64,000 bases of DNA from Nageia nagi (taxonomy: Eukaryota > Pinophyta): the NCBI GenBank assembly GCA_050084985.1, contig JBITNC010000001.1:103106001-103170000 (forward strand). The letters are read 5' to 3'. Position numbers and translations under genes: made by a program. A model generated the notes under the pieces. It was given only the letters and a program-made list of their open reading frames with translations, did not search any database and had not been told where the DNA came from. Of this stretch, positions 13,861 through 25,078 are shown one piece after another (positions within the stretch are counted from its first letter, which is position 1; each line of letters begins with the position of its first letter).

Positions 13861-13959
13861 TTTGAAAATAAATCATGATTTATTTAATCTAATCACTTTC
13901 TTAATTGAGTTGCTATTCATCCTCCATAAGAGCAATCATATGTGAAGCTTCAACTTTCA

Positions 13960-14420
13960 TAGAGAGCCCTACCTCTAACTAGCTTGGTTGGCTTAGTCTC
14001 TATGTCATATTCTATTATTTTAGTGATCCAACTAGTCTTTCCTTCACCTAGATCTCCTTATATAGTATAATTTCTTACATTTGGATGAATAGTAAATACA
14101 AGGATTCTATTATGGGAGATATAATGCTTGAATTTTTAAGTCTCTTCATAATGAAAAACACTTGTTTTTTAATAAATGAGTATCTTGTTTTGGTGTTGAT
14201 GTAGTGTTTGATTATAAAAGGTAATCAGATGTTCTTAATTGTTATCATCCTTTTGTGCAAGAATTATAGTAATGCTCCTATCTGGTCCATGTGCATACAT
14301 GATGAAATATTTTGACGTATCAAGATTTTTAAGCATAGGAGCTTTTGTTATAGCTTTTTTTATTCTTTGAAGGCTACTTTTGCTTCATATGATCAAAAAA
14401 ATACAATATCTTTATTTAGC
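13960..14420 (-). pseudogene. Ordinary gypsy RNase H of element C, decayed
   Basis: Follows RT in the usual Ty3/gypsy place and matches D 43420-43870, including the end that reads like W.TK.I.EYDIE.KPTKL. It would remove RNA from the RNA/DNA hybrid. The N-terminal catalytic motifs are hard to read. A second, archaeal-type RNase H lies upstream of RT. Confidence 0.6.
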
Positions 14421-14439
14421 ATTGAAGTGATTGGAGATA

Positions 14440-15300
14440 CAATCTTTGAAAAATTATTGATAAATTTTCTAACAAAATTAATTTAATCAAAGAATGACTG
14501 TAAGGCCTTCTTGTTAGAGGGGAGTGGAAATACTTCTATAGCTTTTACTCTATCTAGATCAATTGCTAGTCCCTCTTTTGAGATAATGTGGCCAAGTAAC
14601 TTTTCTTGTTTACTCATAAAAATTGATTTTTTCAGATTTATTAAAATGCCAAATTTCATGCATCTTTCAAATATGTCTCTTAGATGTTCTAGGTGATCAC
14701 TTCTACTTTTAGAGAATACTATGATATCATCTAGATAGATTAGTATAATCTTATTTATCAGCTCACCAAATACATGATTTATGGCTTTTGAAAAGTAACT
14801 TTTGCATTAAAAAGATTAAATGGCATCCTTTGAAAAGTAAATGTCTTCCATTTAGTTGTAAATTCAATTTTGAATTGATCTTCATCTTTCACTCAAATAT
14901 GGTTAAATTTTGAGTAACCATCAATCATTGAAAATAGCAAGCTCTGGCTACTATATGCAAGATTTGCTCCATAGAAAGGAGAGGATAATTATCTTTAAGG
15001 GACACTTTATTCAAATTTTTGAAATCAACATAAAGTCTAATTTTTTCACTTTTCTTTCTAATAGGAACTAGATTTGCAACTCAAGAAAAATGCTTGATAG
15101 AATAAATAATTTTTAAATCAAGAAGCTTGATTAACTCTTATTTCATAGCTTCTTCTATTTTTGGGTTGACTGGTCTTTATTTTTGCTTGTATGATTTGAC
15201 CTCTAGTTAAAACTCAATTGTGTGTTGAATGACAACTTTGTCATATGTATTAAGATCATCATAAGTACAGTAAATTACTTTGGAAAACTTATGATAAATT
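14440..15300 (-). pseudogene. Reverse transcriptase of element C, decayed
   Basis: The palm motif IYLDDIIVFSKS is intact at about 14750-14705 (the two Asp codons at 14726-14731). Next come KFGILINLKKS and the LLGHIIS block. Upstream, VANLVPIRKK-like and CVDF-like blocks lie at about 15070-14990. The leading linker (15207-15572) holds MNFLIDEVMAYTFGTQ and YDDLNTYDKVVIQHTIE, which also precede RT in D. Stops interrupt the frame. Confidence 0.8.
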
Positions 15301-15639
15301 TGAGACATAGCAACCTTTTCTATATCAAAACACTCTGAACCAATTTTTATATACTTTCCAAGTTTTACTTCTAACTCAACATAATTCTCCTTTAAGATGA
15401 ATGAAAACTTAGACTTTAAGATATCTTTTGAATCAAATAATATTTCAAAAGAGAGCAATCCTTTTGGTATAACATTATTTTTGAGTTTAATGACATCTAA
15501 TTCTTGAAAATAATCAGGCATTTCTTGAGTACCAAAAGTGTAAGCCATTACTTCATCTATGAGGAAGTTCACAATATGCTCATCGAAGTCAAATACTTTC
15601 TAGAAGTTTGCAACATTAGGTACTAAATGCCTACACTAA

Positions 15640-16090
15640 ATTTTGACTCCAAGAGCTCCTTTTTTATAATGAACAAAATTATAATGTACCCCTCTTCTAA
15701 CAAGTGCATCAGCTATTTGGTTGTGCCTTTTAAGAATAGATATAAAATTGATAGCCAAAAATGACTCCAATAAATTCCACACTATGTTTCTATAGTTCTT
15801 TAAATAATGATGTTTTGTATTGATATGATTTTTAACCTGCTTGATGACCAATTTAGAATCACTATGGACAATTAGGCATCTAATACTTATACTGATTACT
15901 TTAGATAACCTTAAATAAAATGCTTAATATTCAACAACATTATTTATACAAGTCCATATGACTCGGAAGGAGAATCTTTTGGTAGTTCTTTTAAGATATT
16001 TAAAGACCACTCCAACTTCACATCCATGTCTACATCAAAAACCATCAAAATACATTATCCATACCTCATGTTCTTTATTATTAGTAACTG
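15640..16090 (-). pseudogene. Archaeal-type RNase H of element C, upstream of RT
   Basis: An RNase H-like fold (RVT_3 type) between protease and RT. All four acidic motifs can be read: YFDG (Asp codon 16044-16046), VEY, HSDSKLVIKQV and NQIADALV (Asp codon 15708-15710). The lead-in to RT follows directly. The family would cleave RNA in RNA/DNA hybrids. In Tat elements as I know them this domain sits after the ordinary RNase H, so the position is notable; D has the same order. Confidence 0.8.
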
Positions 16091-16307
16091 AGATTGTTTG
16101 AGCTTTCTAATATAGATAATAGTTTTCTATGTTAGCATCCATGACCTGATAATTTAGATCATTTGCTAAAAGAACTTCAATTGTTAGTAGTGATTCTCTT
16201 AGTGTGTCACTTTCAATTACCTCCACTAATTATGGATCATTCATACAATTTTGTTCATTGATCCTTTTGAGATGGATAATTCTAGTGCTTTCATTCAGAA
16301 TATTTAC

Positions 16308-16672
16308 CTATTTATTTTGGAAAGGAAGTAGAATATGACTATATTCTAAAGTTAGGTATCCTCTCAATTTAGCAGTAAATTCTTCGGAAAGACATATTTT
16401 GAATAAAGGTGGAAGATCAACTACAATAATATCTTGGATAAAACAAATATGAAAAAAGGCATTTAAGGTTATTTGAACACCTTTAACACTACCAACTACA
16501 TGTATTGAGGAAGAATTTAATTGTATGACACCATCAATACATCTTGTAATATACAACTTTATTTCATTTGCAATAGTTTTAAAGATCATAGTTATTGTAG
16601 TTCCAATATTAATCATACAATTGTTCACTACCCAACCTTCTAGTCTCATAGATAAATAGAAATATGGGGGTC
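16308..16672 (-). pseudogene. Protease of element C, 3' part
   Basis: Reads MRLEGWVVNNCMINIGTTITM, matching D's protease at about 41130. The catalytic Asp-Thr-Gly triplet is altered to Asn-Ile-Gly (C-to-T and G-to-A type changes). The rest (CIDGVIQLNSSSIHVVGSVKG) is well conserved with D. The 5' part of the domain continues at 25074, beyond the inserted copia element E. Confidence 0.8.
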
Positions 16673-16677
16673 TTATT
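16673..16677. repeat. Target-site duplication TTATT, left of E
   Basis: TTATT precedes the E terminus and is repeated exactly at 25074-25078 on the other side, the 5-bp duplication expected for a copia integration. Confidence 0.9.
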
Positions 16678-17179
16678 TGAGAGAATTGAACTATAACAAT
16701 AACAATCCTAAATTACCAAGATCACATGAAAGCTCTCAATTCACATATAACTATCACACAAAGCAATCTCATAAAGATAACATAAGATTTAAGTGGTTCC
16801 TCCAACTAGGAATACATCCACTAACTAGATCTTTACTTCAATCATAAATAAAACTCTCTTATAATCCTTCGAATATCAACTCCTACACTTCTATCCTATA
16901 GCATAACTTTACTCTATAATGACTGTATAATCACAAAGAGGGAGCCTTCTATTTATAGGCCAAAATCCCTCTTTAGATCTCCCTTTTATTCAATGTACAA
17001 AAGCATGACATGCACATCCTTTTACCTAAGGGGCATGCTCATAACATGGAGTGTAGAACAAGTTACATTATCATATTCACTTAAATACTTAAGGTATTAA
17101 ATGATATATTTAAGTATTAATGAATTTACATAGAAGATTTAATACAAACCTTTACAATAATGCATTATGCATTCCAACA
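16678..17179 (-). repeat. 3' LTR of element E
   Basis: Element-sense ends are TGTTGGAATG...CAATTCTCTCA (TG...CA). It matches 24574-25073 over its whole length with small indels. A TATA motif (ctataaatag, element sense) lies at 16949-16958 and has its counterpart at 24844-24853. Confidence 0.92.
16949..16958 (-). promoter_or_regulatory. TATA box in E's LTR
   Basis: ctataaatag in element sense, followed by aaggctccctcttt; the copy in the other LTR (24844-24853) reads ttataaatag. The functional one would be that in the 5' LTR. Confidence 0.6.
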
Positions 17180-17192
17180 CTCTCCCTTAATA
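17180..17192 (-). other. Polypurine tract of element E
   Basis: In element sense tattaagggagag directly precedes the 3' LTR start TGTTGG, the standard plus-strand primer of plant copia elements. Confidence 0.85.
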
Positions 17193-17654
17193 CAATATTA
17201 GGATAGAGTAAGTAAGAGAGAAGAAGAAGAGAAAGTAAGAGATTTCTCTTTCAAATACATACAACGGAGATAAATTTTTTTACATATTTATGAAGTAAGA
17301 AAAATCTAGTTTGAGACTCACTACTTTGCCAAATACAATCACTAACCACAACCAATCTCAATGTACATGAAGTAGTCATCCAACTAGAAGTCATGAAGAG
17401 TCTCCAAGAGCCTGCATAGCCAAGGTAAGTAACCTACAATATTAAAGGAACCTACAAGTCATAAGCAACTCAAATAATAAGATTAGTTAGATGCAACATA
17501 TTTATCTCATTAAGGGTAGATAAATCACACAAATGCCATCATAAACTGATCGATGGTGCACTATAAATTATCACGAAGATGCCATGCTAAAAAAACTTAT
17601 AGTTACCTACTATATATAAGACATATGTTGATTATCATTACAAAATAGATTATG

Positions 17655-18075
17655 TACATATGAGTTCTTCACATATGGATAACTAAACAGTGCCAAAAGA
17701 CAAATAATAGTTCTTTACATATGGATAACTGAATAGTGCTAGATCAAAATAAAGCATGTATATATGAGTTCCTCACATATGGATAACTAAATAGTGCTAA
17801 ATAACATATAAGAGTTTCTTACATATGGATAACTAAATAGTTCTAGATTGACCAAAATAGAACATGCACATATGAGTTCTTCACATATGGATAATTTAAT
17901 AGTGCTAAATGATACATAAGAGTTCCTCACATATGGATAACTAAATAGTGCTAGATTGAATAAAATAGAGCATACACATATGAGTTCTTCACATATGGAT
18001 AACTAAACAATGCCAAATAACACATAAGAGTTTCTCACATATTGATAACTAAATAGTGCTAGATTGATCAATTTT
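17655..18075 (-). repeat. Dimeric tandem repeat in E's 3' untranslated region
   Basis: The core cacatatggataactaaatagtg (with variants) occurs eight times; the acatat landmark is at 17671, 17717, 17775, 17821, 17883, 17929, 17991 and 18037. The gaps alternate 46, 58, 46, 62, 46, 62, 46, so the unit is a dimer of about 104-108 bp in four copies. It lies between the pol stop and the PPT and has no open frame. Confidence 0.9.
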
Positions 18076-18278
18076 TTGGCTTTTAAAATTTTGTATAATA
18101 AGTTTCTCATGTAGAGAAAACTTACACAAAGGTGTACAACAAAATCAACACTATACAACATAAAATCCTTCTAGGGGTGAAGTTGTCATTACAAACATGA
18201 ATTCAACATAAGAATTTAAACTTCACTCCCCCTTGAAGGTAACTTCACCAACCCAATAACATCCCTACACTTAAAGAA

Positions 18279-19725
18279 CTAAGCTTCTAGGAAGGGATTG
18301 GTGTACAAATTAGCAAAGTTCAAAGTGGATGGACAATACTCCAAGTGTATGATACCATAAAGAACCTTCTCTTTGATAAAATGGGTATGGATTTCCACAT
18401 GTTTTGATCTTTGATGGAACACTAGATTTTTAACCAAAGAAATAGTTGATTGATTATCTAAAGAGATCAAATATGAACTACCTTGCTCATACTTAATTTC
18501 TTTCAGAAGATGCCTTAGCCAAATGGCTTTTTAGGTTGCAATAAATATGGTTTGATATTCAACTTCTATGATGGAAAGAGAAATAATAGGCTACTTCTTA
18601 GAAGCCTAAGAGATAGCACTTGAACTAATGCTAAACACATATGTAAAGGTTTACTTCCTATCATCTCTATCTCTCTCATAGTTAGAGTTTGAGAATTTAA
18701 ATAAAACAAATAAGGGAAACTTAGAATACTTGAGAGTAAGATCTTTAGTCCTTACAACATACCTCAAGATTTGTTTAGCAACATTGAGATGCTTAGCATA
18801 AGTTTTCTACATGAATCATGCCATTAGATTCACTGTAAAGGCCATATATAGCTTGGATATAGTCAAATATAAAAGACTACCAATTAATTACCTATAAGCT
18901 ATAGCATTATCTAACTAAGAGTGGGGGCTTAGAGAAACAGTGATTCAAGGAGAGATTGAGATTGTAGCATATCTACACTCTATTCTAAACTTTTGTAAGA
19001 TGTTTGATATATACTTAGATTGATTAAGGTAAGTACAATCCTTGTATTGATACACTTGCATTCTAATATAGTAATGCAAGAGATCAAGATTAATCATTTC
19101 AAATGTTGCCTTAAGTTTAGATATGCAGTCTTAAATGATTTCATCATTATTTTTAGTAATCAAAATATCATCCTCATAAAAGAGAATCAAGACCACATAT
19201 TTTTTTTGATTGAGCACATATAGATTGAAGTTAGAAGAATACTTGAAAAATCTAATGTTTATAAAGTACCTTAAAATATTTCTGTACCAAGCTCAAAGTG
19301 CTTACTTAAGTCCATACAATGATTTTTTTTATCTTGCACACAAAGGACTCTTTACCTTACATAATAAACCCTTTTGATTGATTCATGAAGATTTTCACAT
19401 CTAAGTCACCATTGAGAAATGCACTCTTATTGTTAAGTTAAAAAAATTTCTATTCTTGAGCTACAAAAAGAGCAAGAATAACTCTCACAGTAGGTATCCT
19501 TACCACGAGAGCAAAGGTTTTCTCATAATCTACATTATATTTATGAGAGAAAATTTTAGCTACTAATATTGCCTTATATTTATTAATGTATCCTATTGAA
19601 TTAAACTTGACATTGTAGATCCACTTATTACCAATCATATTCTTTTCATTGGGATAAGAAACCAAGTCCTAAGTTTTATTTTTCATAAGCACCTCGTACT
19701 CCACTTTCATAGCTTCCATCCAACA
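18279..19725 (-). pseudogene. Reverse transcriptase and RNase H of element E, decayed
   Basis: Ty1/copia RT begins with NKWIYNVKF and a YKAILVAK block (19450-19665). The palm motif is at about 19176-19168 and reads YEDD where YVDD is usual. RNase H follows, with SLDNQSTISLVKN and FHQRSKHVEIHTHFIKE (18279-18470), the copia signature, ending at the stop near 18279. Several frameshifts and stops lie between them. It copies the element RNA and removes the RNA strand; inactive here. Confidence 0.88.
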
Positions 19726-19729
19726 CTCG

Positions 19730-20900
19730 TGCTTAGAAGCTTATTTGAAGGTTGAGGGTTCATGCTTGTTATCAATCTTGGAAATTAAGGATTTGTTCAA
19801 GGTTATGCTCCTTGTTACCTTGAAATGACTTATTTATATTAATATGCAAACAAGTAGGAGCAACTGAAGAGTCCTCTAGATCATTAACATCTTTATTAGA
19901 AGCAGATTCTTCATAAAGTTCATTGAACTTTACATTCCTTGAAATGAACACTACTTTATAGGTTGGAGAGTAGAGCTTATAGCTTTTATGCTAACTATCA
20001 TAACCCATAAAGATGTATTTTTCAACTCTTTTATCCAACTTCCTCCTTTTCTCAGAAACAATGTAGGAGAAAGCTTCATAACCAAACATCCTAATGTGAG
20101 AAATGTTAGATTTTCTTCATGACCATGCTTCAAAAGGAGTTTTACTTTGAATGATTTTTGTGGGACACCTATTCAAGGTGTAAATAGCATTACTCATAGC
20201 TTCACCTCATAAGAACATAGAAAGATTACCCAACATGCATCTAATCGTGTCCATAATTATTCTATTTTTTCTTTCGATAACATCATTCTACTAAGGAGTG
20301 TAATGAATCATAAACTACCTCTTGATTTTATATTTAGCATAATAATCATTGAACTCATTGTTGTTATATTCTTCCCCATTATTTGATCTCAACATCTTAA
20401 TTTTAAGGTTAGTCTAATTTTCAACAAAGATCTTAAAAACCTTAAAACTCTCAAAGGTTTGATTCTTGTGCTCAAGTAGATACCCAAAGGTCATACTACT
20501 AAATTCATCAATGAAGGTCAAGATATAAGATGCTTTTCCAAGCAACTTAGTCTAAAATAGACCAATCAAATCTAAATGCACAAGTTGAAGAGGTTGAGAT
20601 GCTCTTGTTAGCTTATCTTTTTCAAATTTTTATCTATGCATATTTTCAAAATTCACTTCTTGTATAAACCAACTAAAAGAAAAATTGAAGGAAAACCTTC
20701 TATAAATTCTTGGTCTTTCATGAATTGGATACTTTTATGGTTAAGGTGCCCTAAATGATGGTGCCAAATTTTTTTTTCAAAACACATACTAAAAGTAAGA
20801 CATATGTTTGATGAAATTTGATGCATAATGTAGAGGTTATCTTTCACAAATCCTTTAACCAAAGTGGCAAGTCCTTTCTTAATGCACTAGGATTGAGAGT
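19730..20900 (-). pseudogene. Integrase of element E, decayed
   Basis: Copia-type integrase N-terminal zinc-binding start WHHHLGHLNHKSIQFM at about 20790-20740. The catalytic core and C-terminal part follow in several frames down to the RT start; a WMEAMKVEYE-like block at about 19725 is the usual copia lead-in to RT. The order IN before RT marks Ty1/copia. Confidence 0.8.
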
Positions 20901-21723
20901 CAAACTCAAAATAAGTACCCTTTTCTAGTAACTTGAATCACAAAGAGAAGGTTTATCCTAAGCTTAGGAATAAAAAAAACATTGTCAATAACCTTCTCTT
21001 GAATCAACACACTCCTAATTCCTTGGACTTCAAGGGTAGAGATATCACCTATCACAACCACATCTTGTAGTTGTAAAAGTTTTCAAATTTATATTTTTTA
21101 AAGTATAGGTGATTAGTGTGACCAGAACTAAGAATCCAATTAGATAAAAAAAAACAAATCATGGATAAGAGTTTCTTCATGCTTCAATAGGTGCCTAGAA
21201 AGGTTCTCAAGGGAGAAGACTTCTTCTTCATCATCAAGACTTGTTTTTATAACCATTACAAAGTTTCCATACTTTGAAAAATTATGAATACTATGAACTC
21301 ATAATTGATCCAATTGTATCCATAAGTAATAATTTTTTAGGTCAATGATTTTGTTCAAATAGATAGCCACATTTTTATCTTTCTCTTGATGAGATTGAAG
21401 CAACTTTTGGAAAATGGTAAACCTTTTGAAAAGTTTGAAATAAGATAGATTTGTTTAAGCTTATCCCATTATTTCTTTACCAAGGTTGAAATTATCAGAA
21501 GCATATCATCTAAAACTATACGGTAAATCATGGAGGTTACCAACTCATTCTTTATTTTGTAAACTTTTAGTGCTTTATCATCTGTAAGAGGTACAAGATT
21601 CTCATTCACTATTTGTCAAAGCTTCTTTGCTTGTAATTTAGCACTCATCCATGGTTCCCAAATTCTATAGTTGAAACCATTGAAAATGTGTTTGGGTAAA
21701 AAATATTCTCTCATTTGCTACAT
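20900..21723 (-). pseudogene. gag and protease of element E, decayed
   Basis: Gag starts at the ATG at 21723, followed at once by TAG in place of a Gln codon. Readable start: FNGFNYRIWEPWMSAKLQAK, the classical copia gag opening. Then VYKIKNELVTSMIYR and a helix-rich middle. At about 21145-21110 the protease site reads WILSSGHTNH, with Ser where the catalytic Asp of the W-I-L-D-S-G motif is expected, so it could not have cleaved Gag-Pol. The start was chosen because homology to copia gag begins there. Confidence 0.8.
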
Positions 21724-24559
21724 AAGAATGTGAAATAATAAGCATGTGGTTTCAATAAATAACATAAAATGTTAAGTTTTAACCAAGTGAATAATATATG
21801 TTACATTTAACACTAAAGACATACTTGATTTGATTCACAAGTGTAAATATTTTAAAATTCAAATAATAATAACCCATGTACCCAAATACATTTTTCATCT
21901 CAAGAATTGTAGATGTAGAATGACATTATTGAGGCTTATTTTCTTATCTAAAATTAGGTTTTCACTTGGATGCCTACACAAGAGGAGCCCAAGTCCTACC
22001 AATCCTTAACTATTTCCCCTTGGGTAGCAATATACACTTACAAGGAGAAGTACTAGCTATTTTTCAAAGTTCTAATATTTATTAGATCAACCAAATTATT
22101 AATATTGATTAGGTTTCAAGTTATTCTCCTAGGTTATCAAGATATTCTATGAATAGATGTGCGAATATGTGGTATCACTACACACATACCTGTCCATCTA
22201 TTATATTTAAATCCATATCAACAAAAAATTTAGTTATAATTAAGAAATACAAATTTTTTACCACTTGGATCATCAAACTTAAAGGCTCTAGTCTACCTAT
22301 CCTCACCTCATGGCTCCTAAAGTAAGTCATGTTACAAAATGTATGTGTAGATGTGTTCATTTTAGGGGGTTACTCAAATCAATATTTTCATTTTTATTTG
22401 CATAAGCAAATAAGTTAAAAATGTAAAACATGAAGTAAAAAGAGCATAAGTAAAAACATCAATCATTTAAGATTTGAAACCTAAATGTCCAATGGGTTTT
22501 GTTTACCAACCTTTGAAAGACATCTTTACATTATTCCTAATTTTAAAATAAGTCCATTTTGCATAAGGAAGTAAATTGTAATCTTAAGTTTTTAAGTAAT
22601 AAACATGCATTATTTAACTTAAAAAAATTAAGTACTAAGAATAAGTACAAATCTTAAGTATGCATTAACTTAAAAAATTTAAGCTCTAAGAAAACATGCA
22701 TCATTAAATTTGCAATCTCAAGTTTTTAAGTAATAAACATGCATCATTTACTTAATTAAGTATGCATTATATTTTTACTTTGCATAATAAATTTGTCAAT
22801 TCTAACATGCAATCATTTCCTTAATTTACATAAAGGATTCTAAGTAATGAGCATACATCATTACTTCATTTCCATAAACATTTCTAAAGTATGCATTATT
22901 TCCATCTTTGAATAAGGATTTTATCAAAAAATAAATACTTAAAATGTATGCAATTTTATCATAAGGATCTAAAAAATTAAGTAAAAAAATATTCACAAAA
23001 ATTTTTTCCCCTTTTTACTTAAAAAATATGATCCCTAAAAAATAGCATTAGTAAAAAGAATACCTTTTTTACTTTAAGCATTTAGAAAGTACTATCACTA
23101 TGTTAATCAAAGCTACTTTTTGCACTATTTATCTTATTTGTAATTTAAGACAAAAAATATTTGTGCAATAAATTTGACTTAACCTCCACCTTACTTTGGT
23201 ATATTAGTTATTTCTAGGAAAATAATTTAATCACTCCATCATTAAACTTATGAAGAGTACAAAAAATTAGTGGAGGAAGCATGTGTTTTTTTTATAAAGA
23301 AATTGACATTGGCTATTAATGCATAGTCAGACAAAACGAAAGGTTGATTGAAAAGCAACCCAAAAAAAAAGAACTTTCATTAATTTCCAAATAATAATGC
23401 ACCCAAAGTTACTTTGAGAACAAGGAAAGGGGTCAAATTTGGCTATACATGAGGTGATAGGTTGAATGTAGGAGTGAGCTCAATGCAGTAAGAGGTGTAG
23501 AGTGGCTAGTGAGGGAGGATGTGTGGAGAGTGGTGGTAGAGGGGCCACAAAGGAGGAGGAGCAGTAGGCCATAGGGTTAGGTGGTCGGTTGGGCAGTAGG
23601 GGAAGGCCATTGGTCAAAGTCAAAGGAGTGGATTGTAGTGAGTGGAGAGGAGAGAGAAGTTCTCGCTATGCATGGAGGTGGAGGTCTTAGAAGTAGCCAT
23701 GTGATTAAGGGCTATTAGCTTTACTAGTTAAAGCACGGTGCAAATGATGTAAATGGTTGTAGGTTCAAGATCTAAATAGGCCACAATAGGATATGGTGCA
23801 AATAGCACTAGTTAGGGGCCACACAATAGCGAAGAGAAGATAGTTTTAAGGTAATGCTAGAGAGGACATAAGTGGTTTTAGAGGGGCTATGAGCTAGAGA
23901 TAACACAGGAAGGAGCAACACTAAGAGGAAGCAATGCCAAAGGAGCAACTTAGGGTTGATTGTAGACCACCAAATGCCTCCCCCAAAATTATTACAAGAA
24001 AAAAAATGTTGTACAAATTTTTATTTATTTGTCAATATAAATGTTGAACATTGAAAAAAAAAATCTAAAGGAAAATATTTGTACTAATCTCTCCTATGAA
24101 TTTTTTTATATAGTTTGAACAAAGAAAATATAACAATATATTTCTTTTTGCAATATAACTAATATAAATATGTCTTTATAGTTTATGTATAAAAAATGCA
24201 ATTTTCTTAATATTGAAAATAAATGGTTTATATATATGAGAAAAAAAATGCACTTATTTGTATACTAAATTTTCAAAAAAAATGGTAAGCATAAAAAAAT
24301 GGAAATAACCCAAGAAGTTAGCATATATATATATATATATATATATCCTCCAAAAAAATGCATCATATTACCAAATTTGCAAAAAATAAACTAACACATA
24401 GAACAAAATATGTTAGTATCATTAGTAAAAAGTAAAAAATGAAGGAGATTATACCTTCTCTTGAATTTACCTCTCAATGAAGAGTAGGCTTAAGAATGAA
24501 TACCTTCAAGTTGAAGATGAGTCTCCAAAATAAGGATGTGAAGAAGAGGCTTCAAGTTG
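21724..24559 (-). other. Long untranslated leader of element E
   Basis: 2.8 kb between primer-binding site and gag without a recognisable protein. It contains diverged copies of aagtaataaacatgcat at about 22591, 22663, 22725 and 22835, a very AT-rich part (22380-23330), a GC-richer island (23420-23960, C+T-rich in element sense), and an AT microsatellite. I cannot tell whether it is an original leader or later insertions; no terminal repeats were spotted inside. Confidence 0.6.
24323..24346. repeat. (AT)n microsatellite
   Basis: Twelve AT units in a row inside the leader of element E. Confidence 0.95.
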
Positions 24560-24572
24560 CTCTGATACCAAT
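24560..24572 (-). other. Primer-binding site of element E
   Basis: In element sense ttggtatcagagc, a perfect match to the plant initiator-Met tRNA 3' end complement, one or two bases inside the 5' LTR. Confidence 0.93.
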
Positions 24573-24573
24573 T

Positions 24574-25073
24574 GAGAGAATTGAACTATAAAAAGAACAA
24601 TCCTAAACTAACAAGATCACATGAAAGCTTTCAATTCACATATAACTATCACACAAAGCAATCTCACAAAGATAATACAAGATGTAAGTGGTTCCTCCAA
24701 TTAAGAGTACATCCAATAACTAGATCTTTACTTCAATCATAAATACAACTCTCTTACAATCCTCCTAATATCAAATCCTACACTTATATCCTATAGTATA
24801 ACTTTAATTTACAATTGATGTATAATCACAAAGAAGGAGCCTTCTATTTATAAGCCAAAATCCCTCTTTGGATCACTTTTTTATCTAATGTATAAAAGTA
24901 TGACATGCACATCCTTTTACCCAAGGGCATGCTCATGAAATGGAGTGTATGACAAGTTACATTATCATATTCAATTAAATACTTAAGATATAAAATGATA
25001 CCATTAAGTATTAGTGAATTTACATAGAAGATTTAATAGAAACCTTTACAATAATGGATTATACATTCTAACA
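24574..25073 (-). repeat. 5' LTR of element E
   Basis: 500 bp; matches 16678-17179. Element-sense start TGTTAGAATG, end ...TTCTCTCA, next to the primer-binding site. Confidence 0.92.
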
Positions 25074-25078
25074 TTATT
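25074..25078. repeat. Target-site duplication TTATT, right of E
   Basis: Exact copy of 16673-16677, marking the insertion of E into C's protease. Confidence 0.9.

Larger units (their letters stand above)
16678..25073 (-). mobile_element. Element E: complete Ty1/copia retrotransposon nested in C
   Basis: 8.4-kb minus-strand element with two similar LTRs (16678-17179 and 24574-25073), initiator-Met primer site, PPT, 5-bp target duplication and gag-PR-IN-RT-RNH order. LTR identity is high by eye (roughly nine in ten bases), so it is younger than C. Two long untranslated parts are unusual: a 2.8-kb leader before gag and a 1.1-kb tail with tandem repeats. Confidence 0.92.

Noticed and set aside
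17655-18075. Regular spaced repeats as a CRISPR-like array
   Set aside because: Spacers are themselves repeats of each other, the context is a plant copia element, and there are no cas-like genes.
24323-24346. AT microsatellite as a functional element
   Set aside because: Simple repeats of this size are common in AT-rich plant DNA.
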